Positions 17,499-26,635 are shown, counted from the first letter of the stretch. The stretch: DNA of 64,000 nt from Aliikangiella sp965214955 (GCA_965214955.1 CBDCCU010000010.1:124001-188000), one strand, 5' to 3'. Program-made: numbers and translations. Notes: generated by a model from the letters alone, not told the origin.

Positions 17499-18401
17499 AT
17501 GACAATCAACTGGCAACAAGTTAATTTTGACTGGAATTATGCAAAAGCCTTTTTAGTAACGTTAGAAAAAGGCTCGCTGTCTGCTGCGGCAAAATCCTTA
17601 AAACTCACACAACCCACATTAAGTCGCCAAGTTGCCGCTTTAGAAAGCCAACTTAATATGGTGTTATTTGAGCGCACTGGTAAAAAGCTAGAGCCAACCC
17701 CAAACGCATTGCAATTGTTAACTCATTTAAAAACAATGGGAGAAGCCGCTAATCAATTATCCTTATTAGCAACGGGGCAACAATCTAAAATTGAAGGCAA
17801 AATTATTATTTCTTGCACCGATGTTATTGCTGCTTTTGAGTTACCTAAAGTTATTCAAGCGCTTCAAAAAGCGCACCCTAGTATTCAAATTGAGGTTTTA
17901 GTGAGTGATGAAGCCACCGATTTAAAACGCCGACAAGCGGATATTGCCATTCGATCATTTAGACCTACAGAAAGTGATCTGATTGCTAAAAAGCTGTGTG
18001 TTATGAAAGCGACTTTATATGCGAATTTAAGTTATCTGAGCCAGCTCAAACATCCCACAAAACCACAACAATTAAATAATGCTAATTTTATTGGATTTTA
18101 CCCTGACAATAAGCGCTATATTGATAAACTTAATACCCTTGGCTTTGCTGTTAATGAAAATAGTTTTTCGGTTTTATGTAATGATCATATTTCACATTGG
18201 GAAATGACTAAACAGGGACTAGGCATTGGTGTTATGCCCATAAATATAGGGGATAAAGAGCCTAAAGTCGCTCGCGTTTTAAGCAATAAAATTATTCATC
18301 AAGGTGAAATATGGCTTGTTACTCATAGAGAGCTAAGAACCAATCAACGAGTAAAAACCGTATTTGAGTTTCTGGCTAAACAATTGGCTAAAGCCTATTA
18401 G
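17499..18401 (+). CDS. LysR-family transcriptional regulator
   Basis: Typical LysR layout: N-terminal winged helix-turn-helix (residues about 8-65: LVTLEKGSLSAAAKSLKLTQ, then PTLSRQVAALESQL) and a C-terminal periplasmic-binding-like effector domain. The frame can be extended upstream to TTG at 17460 and ATG at 17481, but ATG at 17499 places the HTH at the usual distance from the N-terminus. Divergent from the methyltransferase gene, which is the likeliest target. It ends 8 bp before tapT, so the two may be co-transcribed. Confidence 0.9.
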   Translation: MTINWQQVNFDWNYAKAFLVTLEKGSLSAAAKSLKLTQPTLSRQVAALESQLNMVLFERTGKKLEPTPNALQLLTHLKTMGEAANQLSLLATGQQSKIEGKIIISCTDVIAAFELPKVIQALQKAHPSIQIEVLVSDEATDLKRRQADIAIRSFRPTESDLIAKKLCVMKATLYANLSYLSQLKHPTKPQQLNNANFIGFYPDNKRYIDKLNTLGFAVNENSFSVLCNDHISHWEMTKQGLGIGVMPINIGDKEPKVARVLSNKIIHQGEIWLVTHRELRTNQRVKTVFEFLAKQLAKAY

Positions 18402-18409
18402 AGCAGACT

Positions 18410-18991
18410 ATGGATAAAAATTTTGCCACAAAAAGATCAGTTTGCAAACAATGTTTACGCCCTAAAAAAGTGTGTTTGTGTAATGATTTAGCTTCTATTA
18501 ATAATGAAATTAAATTGTTAATCATTCAGCATCCTCAAGAGGTTAATCATCCTTTTAATACGGGTATTATCGCTTCACAATGTTTAACAAATAGTGAAGT
18601 GATTATTGCAGAAAAGCTTAATGATAATTTACTTAGCCAGCTAGATAACCACTCTGCCTTGCTTTACCCCAATACTCCACCATTTTTACAAGAGCCACCC
18701 GTTAAACAGAACTTGCCAATAAAACAATTAATAGTAATTGATGCCACTTGGCGAAAGGCTAAAAAAATATTATTTTTAAATCCGCAATTACAACAGTTAC
18801 CTAGACTCAGTTTAAGCGGAAATTTAACGTCAAACTATCAGATCAGAAAAACCTCAATCCCTAACGGTTTAGCAACTATAGAAAGCATTGTTTTGGCATT
18901 TGAAAAGATTGAACCACAGTCTGATTTTAAACCGTTATTAAAGCCCTTTGAAAAAATGATTGCACTGCAAAAGGGCTTTATAAAAAGCTAA
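18410..18991 (+). CDS. tapT: tRNA-uridine aminocarboxypropyltransferase (DTW-domain protein)
   Basis: TapT (YfiP family) transfers the 3-amino-3-carboxypropyl group of SAM to U47 of tRNA to form acp3U. The 193-residue protein has the N-terminal cysteine cluster (VCKQCLRPKKVCLCND), the DTW-family motif as VIDATWRKAKK, and the C-terminal signature RKTSIPNGLATIES. It is a little shorter than E. coli YfiP. Directly downstream of the LysR gene; the hairpin at 18994-19026 just after the stop probably ends transcription. Confidence 0.92.
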   Translation: MDKNFATKRSVCKQCLRPKKVCLCNDLASINNEIKLLIIQHPQEVNHPFNTGIIASQCLTNSEVIIAEKLNDNLLSQLDNHSALLYPNTPPFLQEPPVKQNLPIKQLIVIDATWRKAKKILFLNPQLQQLPRLSLSGNLTSNYQIRKTSIPNGLATIESIVLAFEKIEPQSDFKPLLKPFEKMIALQKGFIKS

Positions 18992-18993
18992 GT

Positions 18994-19026
18994 TATACCC
19001 GTTCTACTTCAAGATGAACGGGTATA
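18994..19026. terminator. Hairpin built from the dispersed repeat, between convergent genes
   Basis: TATACCCGTT at 18994-19003 pairs perfectly with AACGGGTATA at 19017-19026 around a 13-nt loop. The left arm plus loop is the dispersed repeat found at the MITE ends. It lies between tapT (plus) and the SGNH-like gene (minus) and could terminate both, although no long T-run follows. Confidence 0.5.
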
Positions 19027-19036
19027 TTGGAAGACT

Positions 19037-20281
19037 TTAGTCAAGCAAATGCGCAAAAGTATCGGCTAAATGATTAGTGTAAACAATTTGCCCCGAGTAT
19101 CGAGTAAGATGGGTTACATCACTAAACATATCAGAACTAATTGAATCTAACCGTTGATGATTTTTAATTGTTATTCCAGTGGCTTGTTCAATTTGTTTAA
19201 CTGCTTTATTAAGCCTTGCTTGCGCTTCGGGAGAATATTTAACCCACTTGTGATCTCGCGGTAACATCACTATCTCTACTTGCTCAGAAAATTGTTTAAA
19301 GTTTTCGACAATGTTAATAAAGCTTTCAACTAAAATCGGCTCAAAATGCAAAGTTTCAATACCCGCTCTTTCTTTTCTATTTAAAAGTCGATTTTTTTTG
19401 TTGGCATCGTTTTGAAAAGTTTTATAATAATCGGCAAATAAATCGAGTGTTTCTTGAGATCGCTCCGATGGAATAGTTCCGCCGCCTTGCCATTCATAAC
19501 TCCAATCTGAATCAACATAATCTGGAAATTCTTTTTCAAATTGCTCACTGAGCTTTTTTCCAATTTCACTTCGCTCTTCCCTTATTCCTTCTGGCTCATC
19601 GAGTCGTTTAGCTCGTGGTTCAGGGAACATTTCGCGACCAATAAAAGAGCTAAACATTTCGGATGAAATATTGTCGCGTATATATTTTATGTTATAAAGC
19701 AATGCGCCGCGCTCAGGATCTTGCATGGCAATCTCGCGCATTTCTTCATCGCTCACTAAAACCGTTAAAAAAGAATCCACTAAAGACACTGCCCCATTCC
19801 ATCGAGTTTTAGTCGTTTGAAATGGATTAAATTCAATAACCGCTAGTTTTAATTTTTTGTTTTCAGCATTAAATGATTCTTTAATTCTTAGCGATAAATA
19901 GTCTTGAAAATAAGGGTTAAGTCCGCCAAAGCCAAAGTTATACGATTTGGCGCTTTTACCCATTGCTTTTATTTTTTGATCAAATATTCTTGGTGAAAAA
20001 CCAGCATCAACCATAGAAGAACCAAATACCATTACTAAGTCTTGTTCTTCTTTAACGATTTGTGGAAGCGCCGCTCTGGCCTCAATCACTCGGCCTAAAA
20101 ATGTTGTAGCGTCCGCCCCCATAGATAAAGTTAACAAACGAACACTACCTACTGCCATAACACTTAATAGTGCAATCGCTATAATAATTTTTAAATAACC
20201 CTTTCGTTGATCGCTAGAAATATAGTTTTCTACCATAGGATAATCAGTTTTAATGTTTAATGTATTATTCATTTTATTCAC
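19037..20281 (-). CDS. SGNH/AlgX-like partner protein of an MBOAT acyltransferase
   Basis: A 414-residue membrane-anchored protein with one N-terminal transmembrane segment (about 31-52, YLKIIIAIALLSVMAVG) and an extracytoplasmic domain. The strand-loop VMVFGSSMVDAGFSPRIFD near residue 83 resembles the nucleophile block of SGNH hydrolases, and DVTHLTRYSG near the C-terminus resembles the Asp-x-x-His block. Such proteins work with MBOAT enzymes to put acyl groups on extracellular polymers. It follows the MBOAT gene by 14 nt on the same strand and closes a five-gene run. The acceptor is unknown. Confidence 0.7.
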   Translation of the reverse strand: MNKMNNTLNIKTDYPMVENYISSDQRKGYLKIIIAIALLSVMAVGSVRLLTLSMGADATTFLGRVIEARAALPQIVKEEQDLVMVFGSSMVDAGFSPRIFDQKIKAMGKSAKSYNFGFGGLNPYFQDYLSLRIKESFNAENKKLKLAVIEFNPFQTTKTRWNGAVSLVDSFLTVLVSDEEMREIAMQDPERGALLYNIKYIRDNISSEMFSSFIGREMFPEPRAKRLDEPEGIREERSEIGKKLSEQFEKEFPDYVDSDWSYEWQGGGTIPSERSQETLDLFADYYKTFQNDANKKNRLLNRKERAGIETLHFEPILVESFINIVENFKQFSEQVEIVMLPRDHKWVKYSPEAQARLNKAVKQIEQATGITIKNHQRLDSISSDMFSDVTHLTRYSGQIVYTNHLADTFAHLLD

Positions 20282-20295
20282 CTATATCCTTTGAA

Positions 20296-21708
20296 CTAAA
20301 ATTGAAAGTAGATAAATTCATTACTGGGCTTACCTATCATTAAGCAAATAAAATGCAGCAAGATCATTACAATCCAAAATAACCATGCCTTATTCTCAAA
20401 ACCTTTGCTCCCTTTAATAATTAAATAATCAACAAAATGGGTAATTCCAATCCATGCCACCACAATAATCAATAGTATTTTGGCTGAACGCTCTACCCCA
20501 ATATCCGATGAAAAAGTATGCATTTGCACTAACATATTCCAAGCAATATCTATGTCTGCCGCTCTAAAGAATACCCAGCCAATAAGTATTAAATAGAAGG
20601 TGAATACCCACTTAAATACTGTAATACCAAAATGAGACTTTTGATTAAAGCTGGCAAATAATTTTAATTGCGCAAGATAATGAGTCGCAGTAATTATTAA
20701 CCCGTGAAATGCTCCCCAAGCCACAAATGTCCACGCGGCACCATGCCATAAGCCACCTAATAACATGGTGATAAAAACATTGCGTGTTCTTTTGCCATTA
20801 CGGTTACCGCCTAGCGAAATATATAAATAATCTTTAAGCCAACTAGACAGAGATATATGCCAACGTCGCCAAAAATCTACTGGTGAAATAGCAAAATAAG
20901 GCACGTTAAAATTGAGTGGAATTTTAAAGCCAAGCAAAAGTGCAATGCCAATAGCCATATCGGTATAACCCGAAAAATCACCATAAATTTGACCTGCAAA
21001 AGCAATGACTCCAGTCCACAATTCTAAATTGCTAATGGCTTCTTTGGCTTCAAAGGCTTTTTGCGCGGGAATAGCCAATAAGTCAGCACCTGTTTTTTTA
21101 ACTAAACCAATAGTAATTAATAAAACACCGTGTTTAGCAACTTCCCAAGTGGGCAATGCAATATTATGCATTTGCGGGAGTATATGTTTAGCACGAAGAA
21201 TAGGCCCTGCCACTAGTTGCGGGAAAAAAGACAGCGCTGCAACAAATTCCATTAAACCTTTGCGCGGTTTCATATCGCCGCGATAAACATCAATGGTGTA
21301 ACTTAAACTTTGAAAAGTATAAAAAGAGATCCCAACGGGAAGAACCCAAGACAAGGTCGGTAATTCAGTATTTACACCAAATACACCGAGAAAATCGGAT
21401 ACCGAAATTAAAACAAAGTCGGCATACTTAAATAACCCTAATATGCCTAAATTAATGACTATTGATAATGTTACCAAAGCTTTCTTGTGTTGCTTGGTTG
21501 TCGCATTAGCAATGGCTTGGGCAATAAAATAATCGGCAACTCCACTGCCAACTAATAAGGGAATAAAGTGATAATTCCAAGCACCATAAAAAACCAAACT
21601 TGAAATCAGTATTAAAAAAACTTTAGCCCGGTGCCGAATGACTAATAAACCATATATAAGAATAAATACCGCAAAAAAAGCATAAAACAGTGGCGTATTA
21701 AAAATCAT
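20296..21708 (-). CDS. MBOAT-family membrane O-acyltransferase (AlgI-like)
   Basis: A 470-residue polytopic inner-membrane protein. It has the AlgI/PatA-like core PVDFWRRWHISLSSWLKDYL, the sequence YISLGGNRNGKRTRN, and LLGGLWHGAAWTFVAWGAFHG with the catalytic histidine. These enzymes pass acyl groups, often acetyl, across the membrane to polysaccharide or cell-wall acceptors. No polysaccharide synthesis genes are nearby; instead it pairs with the SGNH-like protein downstream and follows a YtrA-type regulator operon upstream with a 26-nt gap. Confidence 0.93.
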   Translation of the reverse strand: MIFNTPLFYAFFAVFILIYGLLVIRHRAKVFLILISSLVFYGAWNYHFIPLLVGSGVADYFIAQAIANATTKQHKKALVTLSIVINLGILGLFKYADFVLISVSDFLGVFGVNTELPTLSWVLPVGISFYTFQSLSYTIDVYRGDMKPRKGLMEFVAALSFFPQLVAGPILRAKHILPQMHNIALPTWEVAKHGVLLITIGLVKKTGADLLAIPAQKAFEAKEAISNLELWTGVIAFAGQIYGDFSGYTDMAIGIALLLGFKIPLNFNVPYFAISPVDFWRRWHISLSSWLKDYLYISLGGNRNGKRTRNVFITMLLGGLWHGAAWTFVAWGAFHGLIITATHYLAQLKLFASFNQKSHFGITVFKWVFTFYLILIGWVFFRAADIDIAWNMLVQMHTFSSDIGVERSAKILLIIVVAWIGITHFVDYLIIKGSKGFENKAWLFWIVMILLHFICLMIGKPSNEFIYFQF

Positions 21709-21734
21709 TGATTTTTTTCTCTATTGATTTTTGA

Positions 21735-21992
21735 TTAATCATTTAAACCATTGACGTAAAAAGAGAACAAATGGTTTAAACTATTTTTTTTAATGACTTC
21801 AACCTTTATGTTTTTTCGGTGTTCAGCAATTAGTTTAATGAGCTTTTGTCTAACTGTTTTTTTAATATTCTCTAATTGAATTTGATAAGAAGTCACTAAA
21901 CTAGCTTGTTGATATTGACTATTTTCATTTTGAATATTTGTTAAAGAAAAATGAAATAATAAAACCGTAATAAAGCAGACTATTGTTTTCAT
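21735..21992 (-). CDS. Small exported protein of unknown function
   Basis: An 85-residue protein with a signal peptide (MKTIVCFITVLLFHFSLTN) and a basic helical mature part (LENIKKTVRQKLIKLIAEHR). GAGG at good spacing precedes the ATG, supporting real translation. It lies 9 nt after the membrane protein gene and 26 nt before the MBOAT gene on the same strand. No family recognised. Confidence 0.65.
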   Translation of the reverse strand: MKTIVCFITVLLFHFSLTNIQNENSQYQQASLVTSYQIQLENIKKTVRQKLIKLIAEHRKNIKVEVIKKNSLNHLFSFYVNGLND

Positions 21993-22001
21993 AATTTGCC
22001 T

Positions 22002-22847
22002 CTATTGGTCTTTACGGTAAACATCAAAATTCAATTTTTTTACATCAACCAACATGGTTTGTAATGAAATTAAAATAAGAATAATAAAATAAACCAGTAA
22101 ACCAATTTGTTTAGCCTCACCATTGCCATAGGCAGAATTAAACATAGAAAAACAAGCAAATAAAATAAGCATATTGCTAGTAATAATTGCCCCTTTAGCC
22201 ACCATGCTCATCACTTTAAAGCGATCTTCTTTAGTTTGATGTGGTACTGGACGTTTTCGGTATATCTGCCAACTAACCATTAGAATAAAGAATACATCTG
22301 TCGCCATTAATATGGCTAAATTTTCAAATCCACCAAAACCATCAAATGGGTGATAAGTAAAATAAATGACTGTAGCTACAAAAACCATACGCATTAATAT
22401 GGTGATTACAATCCATTTTTTATCAAAGTAATCAATAAACCTTCTACGGGTAAGATTAACGCTAACTTTTTTAACCGGATGTTTTTCTCGCATCTTTTTT
22501 AAATACTTGCCACTGGTTGACTCCAAAATGATGATAGGCACAAATTGAAGTAGAAAAAATGTGGTTAGCACAAAGGTAGTATTAAAACCTAACATTTGTT
22601 CAGGTAGATTGATAAGATCAAAAATAACAATAAATAAACCTATGCCAACACAAAGCCAGTTTGCATTTTGATAAAAACTAATCCACTGCATAATTTGGTT
22701 TTTAGAAACAGGATAGAGTTTTGGATATTGCTCAACTGAAAAAGTATTTAATACATAGGTCATTTGATTGATAATTCTTTTGGGTACATAAATTGACGCC
22801 AAAAATATTTGTATCAAAAATAATAGATAAAATAAGTTGTTTTCCAT
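22002..22847 (-). CDS. Polytopic membrane protein of unknown function, YtrA-linked
   Basis: A 281-residue protein with about seven hydrophobic segments (first at 3-20, later ones near 64-80, 90-110, 145-160, 172-192, 215-235 and 248-268) and a basic cytoplasmic loop (KYLKKMREKHPVKKVSVNLT). No transport or catalytic motif recognised. It follows the YtrA-like regulator by 26 nt, with AGAGAG upstream of its ATG. YtrA-type regulators usually control adjacent membrane or ABC-transporter genes, so it is probably a member of that regulon. Confidence 0.65.
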   Translation of the reverse strand: MENNLFYLLFLIQIFLASIYVPKRIINQMTYVLNTFSVEQYPKLYPVSKNQIMQWISFYQNANWLCVGIGLFIVIFDLINLPEQMLGFNTTFVLTTFFLLQFVPIIILESTSGKYLKKMREKHPVKKVSVNLTRRRFIDYFDKKWIVITILMRMVFVATVIYFTYHPFDGFGGFENLAILMATDVFFILMVSWQIYRKRPVPHQTKEDRFKVMSMVAKGAIITSNMLILFACFSMFNSAYGNGEAKQIGLLVYFIILILISLQTMLVDVKKLNFDVYRKDQ

Positions 22848-22873
22848 GATATGTGTCTCTCTACTAAAATTGA

Positions 22874-23251
22874 TTAATTACGGTTATTCATTAGCTCTGA
22901 AAATGCAATTCTAATTTCTGAATTAGTTACACCTTCACTTTTAAGTTCATCAATAACATCAGTAAGCCGCTCTTTTACCCATGCTCCTAAATCTATATCG
23001 CAATGCTCTTTAGCATTAGGATGAATAAAACTTCCACGATAACCCCGCGCCTGAATGATTTGGTCGCGCTCTAATAACTTATAAGCTTTAGCAATGGTTT
23101 TATTGTTAACATCTAAATCATTAGCTAGCTGACGAATTGAAGGCAAAGGATCACCAGACTTTAAATTTCCTTTACTTACCGCCTCTTTAATTTGACGGAT
23201 AAGCTGAGAAAAAATAGCCTCGCTACTTTCTAAATCAATAACTATTTCCAT
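22874..23251 (-). CDS. GntR-family regulator, YtrA subfamily
   Basis: A 125-residue protein made almost only of a GntR winged helix (about residues 10-75: IFSQLIRQIKEAVSKGNLKS, GDPLPSIRQLANDLDVNNKT, IAKAYKLLERD) with a short helical tail instead of a large effector domain. That is the hallmark of the YtrA subfamily, usually envelope-stress-responsive repressors. It is the first gene of a minus-strand run of five (ending at 19037) with gaps of 26, 9, 26 and 14 nt, so it probably autoregulates that operon. Confidence 0.9.
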   Translation of the reverse strand: MEIVIDLESSEAIFSQLIRQIKEAVSKGNLKSGDPLPSIRQLANDLDVNNKTIAKAYKLLERDQIIQARGYRGSFIHPNAKEHCDIDLGAWVKERLTDVIDELKSEGVTNSEIRIAFSELMNNRN

Positions 23252-23390
23252 AAATCAATTAATTTGCTTGATATTTAGTTCAATTATTAACGTAGTGCTT
23301 TACAAGAATAATGCTTGTACCACAAAAGCCATACGACCCATTAGCATAAATGGTACACCTAATTATTAAAAAGATCAAATTTTAAATATT

Positions 23391-23986
23391 TCTTCCTCTT
23401 CGCAAAGGGCGGTTAGGTGGACTTGGCGGCGTTTAGAGTAAGCTATCAGCTTTGGTATGCAACACTTCACACAACTTAAGCCCCCCCTTCGACAAGCTCA
23501 GGGGGAACGGAGTTTATGCATTCCCACACAGGAGCATGGGAACGAGCTAAAGATAACCGCCATAACTAAGCCCCTCCCCTTCGCAAGGGGAGGTTGGGTG
23601 GGGTTGGCAGTGTTTAGCGTAAACTATCAGCTTTGGTATGCAACACTTCACACAACTTAAGCCCACCCTTCGACAAGCTCAGTGGGAACGGAGTTTATGC
23701 ATTCCCACACAGGAGCATGGGAACGAACTAAAGACAACCGCCATACCTAAGCCCCTCCCCTTCGCAAGGGGAGGTTGGGTGGGGTTGGCAGTGTTTAAAG
23801 TAAGTTATTACTTTTGGTATGCAGCACTTCACACAACTTAAGCCCACCCTTCGACAAGCTCAGGGGGAACGGAGTTTATGCATTCCCACGCAGGAGCATG
23901 GGAACGAGCTAAAGACGACCGCCATAACTAAGCTCCTCCCCTTCGCAAGGGGAGGTTGGGTGGGGTTAGCAGTGTTTAAACTAAGT
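23391..23986. repeat. 181-bp tandem repeat array of composite palindromes (about 3.3 copies)
   Basis: TTTGGTATGC recurs at 23451, 23632 and 23813, exactly 181 bp apart. A partial copy precedes (from about 23391), and the array ends two bases before the next gene's stop codon. Each unit holds three palindromes: CCTTCGACAAGCTCAGG, TTCCCACACAGGAGCATGGGAA and CCCCTTCGCAAGGGG, the last followed by GTTGGGTGGGG. Units differ by a few substitutions. Open frames of 61-67 codons inside the repeats are by-products. The middle palindrome also occurs at 16647-16672. Confidence 0.92.
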
Positions 23987-23987
23987 A

Positions 23988-24497
23988 TTAGCAGGGGTCT
24001 TTAATTTTATGCTTATTCGAATTTAAGCAATGATTGCTTGATAACTCGCGATCACGTTGTTTATATTCTGCGCAAAACCGACTATTTACACCTCGTCCAC
24101 CGCTATTAATTATTCGCTCTAACTCTATTAAGCGACCTATTGTCCAACGGCAAATAGGAGATTTTTCGGCAATAACCTTAGATTTGCTTGAAGCAACTTT
24201 ACCTGTAGAATTTGACTGTTTGCGCTTAATTTTATTTGCCTTATTAATAATTCTTTGTGCTTCTTTTACTGATTTTGAATTATCTTTGTATTGGTATTTG
24301 GGTAATCTATTAGATTTTTTTGTAGAGGACTTTGGGGCAGTTTTGCGGCTTACATTTGCGTTATTGTTGTTTTGAATACTAGGATAATATTGTGCTTTTG
24401 CTTTTTCAAAGCCTGAAATATGACCAAAATACCAACCAACATACCCTGCACAAGCAGAGACCAACAAAAATGAAACAAAAACTAGTATTTTTTGCAA
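23988..24497 (-). CDS. Membrane-anchored basic protein of unknown function
   Basis: A 169-residue protein with an N-terminal hydrophobic segment (about 3-27) that contains VSACAG, which might be a lipobox but looks more like a transmembrane anchor. A long Lys/Ser/Asn-rich linker follows (about 43-110), then a C-terminal domain with four cysteines (CRWTIGRLIELERII, then FCAEY, HCLN and the final C) that probably form disulfides in the periplasm. No family recognised. Its 3' end abuts the 181-bp repeat array; upstream is nupC on the same strand. Confidence 0.6.
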   Translation of the reverse strand: MQKILVFVSFLLVSACAGYVGWYFGHISGFEKAKAQYYPSIQNNNNANVSRKTAPKSSTKKSNRLPKYQYKDNSKSVKEAQRIINKANKIKRKQSNSTGKVASSKSKVIAEKSPICRWTIGRLIELERIINSGGRGVNSRFCAEYKQRDRELSSNHCLNSNKHKIKDPC

Positions 24498-24542
24498 AAT
24501 AATCCCTTTGCTATAAAAAGTTAACCATTGCTTAATTTAAAA

Positions 24543-25769
24543 CTAAATCGCGGCAATAGTAAAAAACAATCCTGCAATAGTTGCCGATAACAAGTTTGCT
24601 AATGTACCTGCAATCACCGCTTTAAAACCATAGCGAGCAATTTCACTGCGCCTTGTTGGTGCTAGGCTACCTAAACCGCCTAACAGCACGGCAATTGAGC
24701 CAAAATTTGCAAATCCACATAAGGCAAAAGTAACAATAACAATTGTTTTTTCAGATAAACCTTGCTGGTTTTGCACAAAGTCAAGATAAGCCACAAACTC
24801 GTTGATCACCACTTTTTGACCAATAAAAGCGCCAGCAGCATTGGTTTCTGCCCACGGAATACCGATTAAAAAAGCAATCGGTTGAAACAAATAACCTAAC
24901 ACTTGTTGCATGGTTAAATTTTCAATACCAAAAATATCGCCAATCAGCCCAAACAATCCATTAAACAAGGCAATTAAACCAACAAAAGCTAGTAACACCG
25001 CACCAATTCGAGCGGCAAGTTCTAAACCCGTAATAGCTCCACCGGCGGCTGCATCTATCACATTAGCATGATGCTCAACATCACCATCAATTTTTATATC
25101 GGTTTCTGGTTTGTCAATTTCTGGAACTAGCATTTTTGCCATTAATAGCCCTGCGGGTGCCGCCATAAAGCTAGCCGCAATTAAATACTTAAGCTCAATA
25201 CCAATACTGGCAAATCCGGCTAATACCGAGCCTGACACACTGGCTAGCCCCCCAACCATTACCGCAAATAATTCTGAGCGAGTCATTTTGGGTAAGTAGG
25301 GTTTAACCACTAATGGCGCTTCAATTTGCCCAACAAAAATATTAGCCGTTGCCGACATAGATTCTGCACGTGAAGTGTGTAAAAAGCGTTGCAGAAAACC
25401 ACCAATAACTTTAATGATCCACCCCATAATGCCTAAATGATAAAGCACCGAAATTAAGGCCGAGAAAAAGATAATTACTGGCAATACATTAAAGGCAAAA
25501 ATAAAACCAATTTTGTTTTGAGCCAAATCGCCAAACAGAAAATTAATTCCCTGACTACCAAATTCAATTACACTGCCAATACCGTTAGAAATAGATAATA
25601 AAACTGACTTGCCTACTGGTAGCCATAATACAAACATTCCTAAAAGAAACTGCACAATAAAGGCTGTAATAACAGTGCGCCAATTAATTTTCTTTTTATT
25701 GTTAGAGCATAAAAAAGCAATAAATAAAATGGCAAATACACCGAAAACTGCCTGCAAAATTTCTAACAT
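24543..25769 (-). CDS. nupC: NupC-type concentrative nucleoside transporter
   Basis: A 408-residue inner-membrane cation/nucleoside symporter of the CNT family. It has the expected polytopic layout and family segments such as ATANIFVGQIEAPLVVKPYL, AGFASIGIELKYLIAASFMA and FALCGFANFGSIAVLLGGLG. It lies 8 nt downstream of the uridine kinase gene on the same strand, which supports uptake of pyrimidine nucleosides followed by phosphorylation. I cannot tell the exact nucleoside range from the sequence. Confidence 0.92.
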   Translation of the reverse strand: MLEILQAVFGVFAILFIAFLCSNNKKKINWRTVITAFIVQFLLGMFVLWLPVGKSVLLSISNGIGSVIEFGSQGINFLFGDLAQNKIGFIFAFNVLPVIIFFSALISVLYHLGIMGWIIKVIGGFLQRFLHTSRAESMSATANIFVGQIEAPLVVKPYLPKMTRSELFAVMVGGLASVSGSVLAGFASIGIELKYLIAASFMAAPAGLLMAKMLVPEIDKPETDIKIDGDVEHHANVIDAAAGGAITGLELAARIGAVLLAFVGLIALFNGLFGLIGDIFGIENLTMQQVLGYLFQPIAFLIGIPWAETNAAGAFIGQKVVINEFVAYLDFVQNQQGLSEKTIVIVTFALCGFANFGSIAVLLGGLGSLAPTRRSEIARYGFKAVIAGTLANLLSATIAGLFFTIAAI

Positions 25770-25777
25770 AGAGGTTA

Positions 25778-26407
25778 TTATCCAAGTTGATATGATAAAC
25801 TTTTATATAAAGACGACTGATAAACCTTTTGCCACATTTGCTCACATGGCATGGTTCCATCGAGTATGATATCGGCATTATTTAAGGTTGGCTCAATATG
25901 CTCAACAAACATTGGGCGAACAAATTGTTGATATTGTTTTAAAATAGATTCTAGCGTGCGGTCACGTTCTTGTGTGTCACGAACAATGCGGCGCATTAAA
26001 CAAATATCGAGCGGCGTATTAACAAATATTTTCATGTCTAATAAATCAGCAAGACCTTGTCTACCTAGCAAATGCAACCCTTCAATAATCACAATATCTG
26101 CTGAATTAACCGTTTGAGTACCCACTCTATCGTGAGTTTTATAACTATAGACTGGTCGCTCAATGGTATTTTTTTGCTTAAGTTTGTGCATTTGTTCAAT
26201 CAGCAATTGGCCGTCGATAGCGTTGGGGTGATCAAAATTAAGCACTGCTCTCTCATCAATAGACAAATGAGATTGTGGCTTGTAGTAGCTATCTTCTACA
26301 ACAACATCTACGCTAAGCGCAGGAAATTCCCGAGATAATGACTGATGAAGGTACTGAGCAAAAAAACTTTTACCCGAGGCAGAACCACCTGCAACTGCTA
26401 TAAACAA
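25778..26407 (-). CDS. udk: Uridine kinase
   Basis: Phosphorylates uridine and cytidine to UMP and CMP in pyrimidine salvage. The 209-residue protein has the Walker A loop GGSASGKS (residues 7-14), NFDHPNAIDGQLL after strand 2, IVIIEGLHLLGR as the Walker B-like strand, and the lid-type segment MRRIVRDTQERDRTLESILK, all typical of the uridine kinase/phosphoribulokinase fold. It heads a two-gene operon with nupC. Confidence 0.93.
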   Translation of the reverse strand: MFIAVAGGSASGKSFFAQYLHQSLSREFPALSVDVVVEDSYYKPQSHLSIDERAVLNFDHPNAIDGQLLIEQMHKLKQKNTIERPVYSYKTHDRVGTQTVNSADIVIIEGLHLLGRQGLADLLDMKIFVNTPLDICLMRRIVRDTQERDRTLESILKQYQQFVRPMFVEHIEPTLNNADIILDGTMPCEQMWQKVYQSSLYKSLSYQLG

Positions 26408-26588
26408 ACTAGAGTTCTCCCCAGAATTTAAAATGATACGATAAAAAACAGCTCAATTGAGCAGATTTAAAACGGCGGGAATTTTACGCGAAACCAACGC
26501 TTATTCCAAGAAACATTGGATAAAATTTAATCGAATTTTCCCTAGGTTCTGGTGATTGTTGATCCAAATCAGCGGTATATTCATATTG

Positions 26589-26600
26589 CCTTGCTATAAT
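26589..26600 (+). promoter_or_regulatory. Probable extended -10 promoter for the acyl-CoA synthetase gene
   Basis: TTGCTATAAT includes a perfect TATAAT at 26595-26600 preceded by TG with the extended -10 spacing. The -35 position is weak, as is common for extended -10 promoters. It lies 36 bp upstream of the ATG at 26636. Confidence 0.45.
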
Positions 26601-26635
26601 GTTAGCTTACCAATTCTTTTACTTAAGCTCCCTTT

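Noticed and set aside
23457..24004. Three similar 61-67 codon frames starting MQHFTQLKP
   Set aside because: They are translations of the 181-bp non-coding tandem repeat; they have no ribosome binding sites and the similarity comes from the DNA repeat.
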